Positions 15,803 through 22,952 of a stretch of DNA of 43,365 nucleotides are shown piece after piece. This stretch comes from AA29 sp041481445 (GTDB taxonomy: Bacteria > Acidobacteriota > Vicinamibacteria > Fen-336): contig JBGPBV010000044.1 of NCBI GenBank assembly GCA_041481445.1, positions 1-43,365 of the forward strand, in the 5' to 3' direction. Made by a program: the position numbers and the translations under genes. The notes under the pieces are model-generated. The model saw nothing but the letters and a program-made list of their open reading frames with translations. It did not search any database and was not told where the DNA came from. Each line of letters opens with the position of its first letter. The first letter of the stretch is position 1.

Positions 15803-17197
15803 ATGCGCGTCCTGCTCGTGTATCCGAACGCAAAGAAGGAAATCATCGGTTGGGGTGACATGGGTGCGATCGCCGAGCCGATCGCCCTCGAGTACGTCGG
15901 CGCCGGTGCCCGTCAGGACGGCCACGAGGTCCGGCTGCTCGACCTGCGCCTGCACAACGACGACCTCGAGCCGACGCTGGCCGAGTTCCGGCCGGACGTC
16001 GTCGGGGTGACGGGCTACTCGATGCACGTCCTCCGCAGCCTCGAGGTGTGCCGGATCGCCAAGCGCCTGGTGCCCGGCTGCGTCACCGTGGTCGGCGGTC
16101 ACCATGCCACCCTCGAGCCCACCGACTATTTCGAGCCGGAGATGGACCACGTCGTGACCGGTGAGGGCGTGAGCTCGTTCCGCTCCCTGCTCTCGCTCGT
16201 GTCGCACGGGGCGCCCGCCCAGGGCGTGCCCGGGGTGTGGTCGCGCGTGAACGGCGAGTTCGCGTTCGGCGGCGAGACGCCGCCCTTGCGCATCGACTCC
16301 CTGCCCCGCCCGGACCGCACGCTCACCACCGGCGACCGCAACAGCTACTACATCGACTGGATGCGGCCGATCGCCCTCATGCGGACGACGGTGGGCTGCC
16401 CGTACCGGTGCAGCTTCTGCTCGCTGTGGCGCATCATGGACGGCCGCTACTACAAGCGCGAGGTGGCGCAGGTGGTGGACGAGATCAAGAGCATTCCCGA
16501 GCGCTACATCTTCTTCGTGGACGACGAGCCGTTCGTCGACCCCAAGCGCATGTGGGCCCTGGCCCAGGCCATCAAGGAGTCGGGCGTCGACAAGGAGTAC
16601 TTCGCCTACTGCCGCATCGACTCCCTGCTCCGCGACATCGAGCTCATGAAGTTCTGGCGCAGCGTGGGCCTCCGCCGGCTCCTCATCGGCGTGGAGACCG
16701 TCTTCGACTACGAGCTCAAGGAGTACAACAAGCGGCAGCTCCGCGCCCAGATCGTGCAGGGGATGCAGGCGGCCAAGGAGATCGGGCTGAGCCTGTTCTG
16801 CAACTTCATCGTGAACCCGTCCTACGGCAAGAAGGAGTTCGAGGACCTCGTCCAGTTCATCAAGGAGAACGACGTCGACTACCCGTCGTTCACGATCCTC
16901 ACTCCCATCCCGGGCACCGCGGACGGTGGTACGGACTACACCCGCGTGACCGAGACCCAGCCCAACGGCCGGCCCAACTGGGACTACTTCGACCTGCAGC
17001 ACGCGGTGCTGCCCACCGCGCTCCCCAAGGACCAGTTCATGCACGAGTACGACAGCCTGTACCGCGTGTTCTGGACGAGCTACTTCCAGAGCGACAGCCC
17101 GATCACGATGCAGACCTACAAGGAGCGCGACGACCGGCTGCACGAGACCTACCTCGCCGTGGCCCGCCACATCCTCGGCGGGACCGCGGCCTCCTAG
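15803..17197 (+). CDS. B12-binding radical SAM enzyme (rSAM-C), paralogue of rSAM-A
   Basis: The 464-residue protein has the same build as the enzyme at 3728-5131: a cobalamin-binding N-terminal domain (VLLVYPNAKKEI, VTGYSMHVLR, VGGHHATLEP) and a radical SAM core with Cys199, Cys203 and Cys206 in CPYRCSFC. Both copies share the C-terminal segments PIPG-ADGGTDY, QPNGRP and FDLQHA. It is BchE/HpnR-like, so cobalamin-dependent methylation or another radical rearrangement is likely. The ATG at 15803 is preferred because GGAGG (15793-15797) ends 5 bases before it; the GTG two codons earlier overlaps that site. The gene lies on the opposite side of the precursor from its paralogue and on the opposite strand, in a separate transcript with the HExxH gene. 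Confidence 0.87.
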   Translation: MRVLLVYPNAKKEIIGWGDMGAIAEPIALEYVGAGARQDGHEVRLLDLRLHNDDLEPTLAEFRPDVVGVTGYSMHVLRSLEVCRIAKRLVPGCVTVVGGHHATLEPTDYFEPEMDHVVTGEGVSSFRSLLSLVSHGAPAQGVPGVWSRVNGEFAFGGETPPLRIDSLPRPDRTLTTGDRNSYYIDWMRPIALMRTTVGCPYRCSFCSLWRIMDGRYYKREVAQVVDEIKSIPERYIFFVDDEPFVDPKRMWALAQAIKESGVDKEYFAYCRIDSLLRDIELMKFWRSVGLRRLLIGVETVFDYELKEYNKRQLRAQIVQGMQAAKEIGLSLFCNFIVNPSYGKKEFEDLVQFIKENDVDYPSFTILTPIPGTADGGTDYTRVTETQPNGRPNWDYFDLQHAVLPTALPKDQFMHEYDSLYRVFWTSYFQSDSPITMQTYKERDDRLHETYLAVARHILGGTAAS

Positions 17198-17230
17198 GTT
17201 CCGCCGGCCGCCGCCGGCAGGAGAACAGCC

Positions 17231-18400
17231 TTGGAGGAGGCGGACCGGCGCGAACGTCGGCGGTCGGTGTTGCGCTCGATCGGCAGCGGCGACCCGGCGG
17301 CGATGGACGAGGTTTCGCGGTACTGCGAGACCCGGTTCGGCACCGTGGTGCCGCCCGTCCCCGTCTTCCCGCTCCCCGACGAGCCCCACGTGGCGGACTG
17401 GCGGCGCTACGCGGAGGAGGCGGCGGGACGCCCCCTCGAGTACCTGAGGGAGCGCCTCCCCCAGCTCCAGATCCCGGTGGCGGAGGGCGTCTCCAAGACC
17501 CCCGCCTACGTCGACGTGACGCTACGGGGGCGGCCGCTGGCCGCGGGAGACTTCGAGGGGCGGCTCGAGCTGGCCCGACCGGAACGGCTGCGGCTCCTGA
17601 TCCACGAGCACCCGGCGGGCGCGCTGCCGGTGCTGGTGGCCGCGGACCGCGGCGACTTCGAGACCCTGGTGCGGGCCCTGGCCTGGCGCGGCGAGCCGAA
17701 GCCCATCAGCCCCTCCGTGAACGCGCAGATCGTGACCGGCTTCATCAACTGGGACCGCATGCGCGCGCACCGCGCGGCCTGGGCGGCCCAGGTGGACCCG
17801 GCGATGGCGGAGGCGCTGTGGCCGGTGGAGATGAACCGGGTGGCCGCCACCGAGCGCTGGCGCTACCAGGACCGCTTCATCATCACGCTCGTCCATCCGT
17901 ACAGCGACGTGACTGCGGCCCAGCTCGGGCTGGCCCTGTCCGAGGCGGAGTGGGTCGAGCGCTCGACCGCCCTGCGCGTGGAGCACGAGTTCACCCATTA
18001 CGCGACCCACCGCGTCTTCGGCACCATGAGCCTCAACCTGTTCGACGAGACGCTGGCCGACTTCATGGGCATGACCCACGCCCTGGGGGCCTTCCGCGCC
18101 GACTGGTACCTCTGCTTCCTGGGCCTGGAGGCCTGGCCGGAAGTGCGCGCGGGCGGCCGCGCCCGCACCTACGCGAGCGAGCTCGGTCCGGCCGCCTTCG
18201 AGCTCCTCTGCGCGGTGACCGTGCGCGCCGCCCGCAACCTGGAGTCGCTGGCCGCGCGGTTCTACGATCCCGAGCGGCGCGGGACCTTCCTGCTGGGGGC
18301 GGCCGGGCTGAGCCTCGAGCTCCTGGCCAGCGACGAGGCGACGAGCCTGTTCGAGGAGAGCTACAGCTCGGCCCGGCGCTTGACCGGAGCGTCCATCTGA
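17231..18400 (+). CDS. HExxH protein of unknown family, possible zinc peptidase
   Basis: I do not recognise this 389-residue protein by name. It contains HEFTH at residues 252-256, then ETLAD with Glu273, a spacing and pattern (HExxH, then Glu about 17 residues on) typical of gluzincin metallopeptidases. The segment between 210 and 310 is predicted helical; no signal peptide or membrane segment is visible, so it is cytoplasmic. It starts with TTG at 17231, with AGGAG 7 bases upstream, and lies 33 bases after rSAM-C, so the two are probably cotranscribed. In this context it might trim the peptide after C39 cleavage, or remove the leader inside the cell. Its tail overlaps the convergent cNMP-fold gene by 40 bases. 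Enzymatic activity is inferred only from the motif. Confidence 0.78.
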   Translation: MEEADRRERRRSVLRSIGSGDPAAMDEVSRYCETRFGTVVPPVPVFPLPDEPHVADWRRYAEEAAGRPLEYLRERLPQLQIPVAEGVSKTPAYVDVTLRGRPLAAGDFEGRLELARPERLRLLIHEHPAGALPVLVAADRGDFETLVRALAWRGEPKPISPSVNAQIVTGFINWDRMRAHRAAWAAQVDPAMAEALWPVEMNRVAATERWRYQDRFIITLVHPYSDVTAAQLGLALSEAEWVERSTALRVEHEFTHYATHRVFGTMSLNLFDETLADFMGMTHALGAFRADWYLCFLGLEAWPEVRAGGRARTYASELGPAAFELLCAVTVRAARNLESLAARFYDPERRGTFLLGAAGLSLELLASDEATSLFEESYSSARRLTGASI

Positions 18401-18951
18401 GCGGCGGCGGCGTCGGCGCCCCAGGGACGCCGCTGCATGTCCGCGAAGCGGGTGCCCGCGATCGAGATGGAGTCCAGGAGGTGAGGGGCGACGTCGATGT
18501 CGTCCGCGTCGCTGGGGGCGCCGGACGAGCGCACGCCCGCGGCCGCGCTGTGGCGCAGGCGGTCGGCCAGGGCCACCGCGATCGCCTTGTAGAAGCGCGC
18601 GGCGAAGCCCACGTCGCGGCTCATCTTGCGCTCGAGCGCCTCCACCGGGACCGCTCCCACCACGGAGTCGACGGCCGCCGCCACCGTGGCCGAGGGAGGC
18701 CGGGAGTCGACGAACGAGATCTCGCCCAGGATCTCGCCCGAGCCGAGGCGGGCGATCTCGCTGCGCGTGCTCGAGAGCACGCTGAACTCGCCGGCAAGGA
18801 TGAAGAAGAGCCAGTCCGTCGGCTGGCCCGCCTCGATGATCTGCGTCTTGGCCGGGATCGACTTGCGGAAGCCGTTGCGCACCATCCAGTCGATGTCCTG
18901 GTCGTCGAGCGTCCCGAGGAAATAGAGGACCTTCTTCAGACCTTTATCCAT
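18361..18951 (-). CDS. Cyclic-nucleotide-binding-fold protein without DNA-binding domain
   Basis: The 196-residue protein is a single cNMP-binding beta-barrel domain (about residues 10-125) flanked by short helices. Recognisable pieces are IPAKTQIIEAGQPTDWLFFILAGEFSVL and LGSGEILGEISFVDSRPPSATV, the latter being the phosphate-binding cassette (GEISF-SRPPSATV). Unlike CRP/FNR regulators it has no helix-turn-helix; the last 60 residues are low-complexity and Ala-rich. The ATG at 18949-18951 follows GAGGGAG closely. It resembles the sensor-like proteins sometimes found beside NHLM export genes, and the ABC protein at 20015-22951 has its own N-terminal domain of similar build. It may gate export or modification enzymes. 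The cassette Arg and Ser/Ala pattern suggests ligand binding is possible, not proven. Confidence 0.8.
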   Translation of the reverse strand: MDKGLKKVLYFLGTLDDQDIDWMVRNGFRKSIPAKTQIIEAGQPTDWLFFILAGEFSVLSSTRSEIARLGSGEILGEISFVDSRPPSATVAAAVDSVVGAVPVEALERKMSRDVGFAARFYKAIAVALADRLRHSAAAGVRSSGAPSDADDIDVAPHLLDSISIAGTRFADMQRRPWGADAAAAQMDAPVKRRAEL

Positions 18952-19070
18952 GGCTCCCTCGTAGCGGGTATGTCCCCGGCGCCGATCGGCGAAGGGAAGA
19001 CCGGCGCGCGTATTCTACGCCATCTGCGGCGGGGACGCCGATCGGTCTCCCTGCCTCCCGGAGTACCGGC

Positions 19071-20003
19071 ATGACCGACTACGCGCACGGCTGGTTCCAG
19101 CTCGCCTTCGAAAAGGACCTGGAGCAGCCGCTCACGCCCTTGAGCTTCGCCGGACGATCCCTGATGGCGGTGCGCGATCCCGAGGGCGGAGTGCGCGTGT
19201 TCGACGCGGTGTGCCCCCACCGCGGGGCCAGCCTCGCCCATGGCGGGCGGCTGGCCGGGGGCGCGGTCGTCTGTCCCTTCCACGCCTACCGCATCGGGCT
19301 GGGGGAGGCGAGCCCGGACGGCTTCTGCGTGCGCGAGTACGCGAGCGTCCTCGCCGGCGGCGGCCTCTTCGCCCGGCTCTCCGACCGGCCGGGGCCGGAC
19401 TTTCCCCGCGCCCTCGAGGCGCTGGGCCGGAACCATCGCTTCTTTCCCGGGTTCGAGATGACCGCCGACACCACGATCGAGGTCGTCATCGAGAACGGGT
19501 TCGACGACGCCCATTTCCGGTCCGTGCACGGCATCATGAACCTGCCCTCCCTGAGCGTGGGCACGGGTCCCTTCGGGGAGCTCCAGGGCGACGGCCACTT
19601 CGAGATCCCGCGCAGCGGCTGGTACGAGAACCCGCAGACGCGGGCCCCCAAGCTGACCGCCCACTACGTGGCCCACGCCTTCAGCCCCGGCACGTTCATC
19701 GCGGAGCTGGACGGCGACCCCCCGTTCCGCTACCGGATCATGACCACGGCCGTGCCCTTGAGTCCGACCCGCTGCACGATCCGCCTGACCCTGATCCTCC
19801 CCGCTCCCGGGGGGGTGGCCCCGGAGGAGCGGTTCGTCCAGGAGCTGCTCGCGTATAGCCGGGACGGCCTGGACAAGGACTGCGCGATCTGGAACCGCCT
19901 GGCCCGGGAGCACACGCCCCACTACATGAGCCGCGACGAGCCGGCCCGCGCCTTCGCCCAGTTCTGCCGTACGTTCGACGCGGACGCGGGCGCGCGCGGC
20001 TGA
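19071..20003 (+). CDS. Rieske non-heme iron oxygenase
   Basis: The 310-residue protein has the Rieske [2Fe-2S] ligands Cys48-x-His50 (CPHRGA) and Cys68-xx-His71 (CPFHAY), and the mononuclear iron site with His148 and His153 in DDAHFRSVHG, preceded by the bridging-type Asp145/146. That is the full set for a Rieske oxygenase alpha subunit, which hydroxylates, desaturates or dealkylates using O2 and electrons from a separate reductase; none is encoded nearby. The ATG at 19071 has GGAG 7 bases upstream. The protein is short for the family and soluble. Its stop is 11 bases from the stop of the convergent exporter gene. Inside the cluster it could hydroxylate the peptide or a tailoring group. A coincidental neighbour cannot be ruled out. 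Confidence 0.86.
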   Translation: MTDYAHGWFQLAFEKDLEQPLTPLSFAGRSLMAVRDPEGGVRVFDAVCPHRGASLAHGGRLAGGAVVCPFHAYRIGLGEASPDGFCVREYASVLAGGGLFARLSDRPGPDFPRALEALGRNHRFFPGFEMTADTTIEVVIENGFDDAHFRSVHGIMNLPSLSVGTGPFGELQGDGHFEIPRSGWYENPQTRAPKLTAHYVAHAFSPGTFIAELDGDPPFRYRIMTTAVPLSPTRCTIRLTLILPAPGGVAPEERFVQELLAYSRDGLDKDCAIWNRLAREHTPHYMSRDEPARAFAQFCRTFDADAGARG

Positions 20004-20014
20004 TCCGCGGCTCT

Positions 20015-22951
20015 CTAGATCCGCTGGCGCTGCATCAGGTCGGCGAACAGGCCCTTCTGGGCGGTCAGGTCGGCGAAGCTCCCCATCTGGATGACCTTGC
20101 CCTTGTCCATCACGTAGATCCGGTCCGCGTTCTTGATGGTCGAGAGCCGGTGGGCGATCACGACGCGGGTGGCGTTCAGGCGGTCGAGGCTCTGGCTCAC
20201 GACCTCCTGCACGCGGTTGTCGAGGGCGCTGGTGGCCTCGTCGAAGTAGAGGATGCGGGGCCGCCGGACGAGGGCGCGCGCGATCAGCAGCCGCTGCTGC
20301 TGTCCCCCGGAGAGGTTCGACCCGCCCTCCGACACCACGGTGTGCATGCCCATCGGCATGTCCTTGATCTCCTGGGCAAACCCGGCCATCTCGGCCGCGT
20401 TCCAGGCGTCGTCCATGGACAGGGGGGCGGAGCCGACGACGTTGTCGAACACGCTCCCGGAGATCAGGCGGCTGTTCTGGAGCACCACCCCGATCTGGCT
20501 GCGCACTCCGGAGAGGTCCACCGCCTGGAGGTCCTGCCCGTCGTAGTAGATGACCCCGCTGTCCGGCCGCTCGAAGCCGAGCAGCATGCGGAAGGTGGTG
20601 GACTTGCCGGAGCCGGAGGGGCCGACGATGGCGATGTACTCACCCGGCGCCGCGTGGATCGAGACGTCGTCCAGGACGAGCGGCGCATCCTTCTTGTAGG
20701 CGAACGTGAGGTGGGCGGCCTCGATGCGCCCGCTGAGGGCGCCCGGGTCCGGCTTGTTGGCCTCCACCTCGGGGACCGTCTCCAGGATCGGCTTGGCCCG
20801 GTCGATGATCGGCCGCACGCCCATGATGCTCACGACGGTGTCGCTGAGCATGGACAGGGAGGCGAAGAGCGACCCGTAGGCGGCGTTGAAGGCCACGAAG
20901 GCGGCGGTGTCGATGGTGGTGCCGTTGCGCACCAGGTAGCCCGCGATCCAGAACAGGACCAGGGAGGAGAGCAGCGGCATCACGTCGCTGTAGAGCTTGA
21001 TGACGTTGCGGTAGATGCGGGCCCGCATGTTCAGCTCGGCGTTGCGCTTGAACAGCTCCGCCCACTTGGAGAAGAGGCGGCCCTCGGCCGCGGCCACCCG
21101 CAGCTTGGCGATGCCCGCGATCATCTGGAAGACGAGCGCGGCCACCTTGCCCTGCACGGCCAGGTTCTCGCGGTCCGCCTGCACCGCCTTCTTGGCCAGC
21201 GAGCTCACCAGGAACAGGGTGATGAGCATCATGGCCAGGGCGATGAGGGCGAGCTTCCAGTAGTAGTAGAGGAGCAGGAACAGGTAGAGGACGGAGGAGA
21301 TGCCGGCCAGCACCGTGACCGCGGCCGCCCCGGTGAGGATGGCGCGCGCGGCGTTGATGGTCAGGGCGCGTCCGGCCAGCTCGCCCACCGGGTTGTCCCG
21401 GAAGAAGGGAACGGGCAGGGCGAGCATGCGGTCCACCACCGCCGCCTGCAGGGATGCGTTCGACCGCCCCTCCAGGCGCACGAGCGTGAAGGCGCGTGCG
21501 AGGTTGAAGAGGGCGATGCCGACGTGGACGCCGAGCAGGGACAAGCCGAGCGTCCAGACCTGCCCCCGCAGCGCGTTGGGCACGATCTGCCCGAGCATGC
21601 GCTCGGTGGCCAGGGGGATCACCAGGGTGAGGAGGCCGGCGGAGATGGCCATCCCGACGATGAACCTGAGGTCGGGCCGCGCCTCCTCCAGGATCCGGCG
21701 GATCAGCCCCTTGCCGTCGATGGGGACGTCGGGCAGGGGGCGATAGAAGGTGTAGGCCTCCCAATTGAGGGTCTCCGCCACCGTCTTGGTGACGCGCGTG
21801 CGCTCCATCGTCGCCGGGTCGACGATCTCGTAACCCTTGCGGGTGTAGAGCAGCGCCACCGGCGCCTCCGTCTTGTCCACGAAGACGAGGAGGCTTCCGG
21901 AATCCGTGCGCCACCATTCGCCACGCAGGGTCACCCGCCGCGAGCGGACGCGCGAGGCCCGGCACAGCGCGGCCAGGGGGTCGCGCACCCGTCCCGCCGT
22001 CTCCCAGTTCGGAGGGCGGCGGAAGGGGATGCTCTCGCGCTCTCCGACGATCCGGCAGGCGCGGAGGAGCGCGGTCTCGTCGAGTTCGACCGCGCCCTCG
22101 AGGCTGGGACCGGCCAGGACGCCCACCAGCCCGACCAGGCCGCGGGACCGCATCTGGCGCTCCGCCTCCGCCTTCCGCGACAGGCGGTCCAGCTCGGCCT
22201 TGTCCTCCAGGCGCGCGATGTCGGCGACCACCTTGCCGAACAGGGAGCGCAGGAGCGTGAGCCCGCGGAAGGCGTCCCCCGAGGCCAGGCAGGTGCTGCT
22301 GTCCATCACGTCGACCTTGACGGTGTCGCTGAGCGCCGAGATCCACATGCCCTTGTACAGCGGCAGGGCCGGGTCCTGGGGCCGGAGGACCAGGTCGGCC
22401 AGGCTCCCGAAGCGGGCCTCCCCGGCTTCCAGGCGCACCCAGACGAGACCTCCGAGCGTGCCCCCGGCCTGGCCCTTCTCCAGGTCGAACTTGTTGTCCG
22501 CGGTGAGGACGACGTCCAGCTCCGGCCGGAGCACCATGGCCCCCGCCAGGCGCGCCACCAGCGCCTCGACGAAGGGGACGAAGAGGTAGTCCTCCTTGAG
22601 GGCGCGGTGCTCGAGGTCCGCGTACTCCAGCCGGCGCACCCGGGTGTCCTGACCGCAGACGCCGACCAGGACGTGGGCGTCGTCGATGACCTCGAACCCG
22701 AACAGCACGTCGCCCTCGCTGGCCGTCCAGAGGTAGCGGCGGGCGCCGAGGTCGCCGTTGCTTCGCCCGGGCGGCGCCGAGAAGACGTCCACGCTCCCCG
22801 CCTCGAGGACGTACACGTACTTGGGGTCGTTGAGCAGGAGGGGCGTGTTGCCGGAGCGCCGCTCCACCACCCCGCGGTCGGGGGGCAGGATGACGTGCTT
22901 CTTGAGGAGGACGGAGGAGAGGCCGGTGACGCTCTGGCCGGAGGAGGCCAT
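20015..22951 (-). CDS. NHLM-type export ABC transporter, permease/ATPase without peptidase
   Basis: The 978-residue protein matches the NHLM bacteriocin-export ABC subunit. It has a long N-terminal region (1-400) whose first 130 residues have a cNMP/cupin-like barrel pattern (YVYVLEAGSVDVFSA, ASEGDVLFGFEV), a six-helix membrane domain (about 430-720), and an ATPase domain with Walker A GPSGSGKST (near 780), signature LSGGQQQR (near 878) and Walker B ILYFDEATSALD. The ATG at 22951 follows the C39 ABC gene with one base between stop and start. It exports a leader-cleaved or leader-bearing NHLP peptide together with the peptidase ABC and HlyD-type adaptor. It lacks an N-terminal C39 domain, as usual for this subunit. 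Confidence 0.93.
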   Translation of the reverse strand: MASSGQSVTGLSSVLLKKHVILPPDRGVVERRSGNTPLLLNDPKYVYVLEAGSVDVFSAPPGRSNGDLGARRYLWTASEGDVLFGFEVIDDAHVLVGVCGQDTRVRRLEYADLEHRALKEDYLFVPFVEALVARLAGAMVLRPELDVVLTADNKFDLEKGQAGGTLGGLVWVRLEAGEARFGSLADLVLRPQDPALPLYKGMWISALSDTVKVDVMDSSTCLASGDAFRGLTLLRSLFGKVVADIARLEDKAELDRLSRKAEAERQMRSRGLVGLVGVLAGPSLEGAVELDETALLRACRIVGERESIPFRRPPNWETAGRVRDPLAALCRASRVRSRRVTLRGEWWRTDSGSLLVFVDKTEAPVALLYTRKGYEIVDPATMERTRVTKTVAETLNWEAYTFYRPLPDVPIDGKGLIRRILEEARPDLRFIVGMAISAGLLTLVIPLATERMLGQIVPNALRGQVWTLGLSLLGVHVGIALFNLARAFTLVRLEGRSNASLQAAVVDRMLALPVPFFRDNPVGELAGRALTINAARAILTGAAAVTVLAGISSVLYLFLLLYYYWKLALIALAMMLITLFLVSSLAKKAVQADRENLAVQGKVAALVFQMIAGIAKLRVAAAEGRLFSKWAELFKRNAELNMRARIYRNVIKLYSDVMPLLSSLVLFWIAGYLVRNGTTIDTAAFVAFNAAYGSLFASLSMLSDTVVSIMGVRPIIDRAKPILETVPEVEANKPDPGALSGRIEAAHLTFAYKKDAPLVLDDVSIHAAPGEYIAIVGPSGSGKSTTFRMLLGFERPDSGVIYYDGQDLQAVDLSGVRSQIGVVLQNSRLISGSVFDNVVGSAPLSMDDAWNAAEMAGFAQEIKDMPMGMHTVVSEGGSNLSGGQQQRLLIARALVRRPRILYFDEATSALDNRVQEVVSQSLDRLNATRVVIAHRLSTIKNADRIYVMDKGKVIQMGSFADLTAQKGLFADLMQRQRI

Positions 22952-22952
22952 G

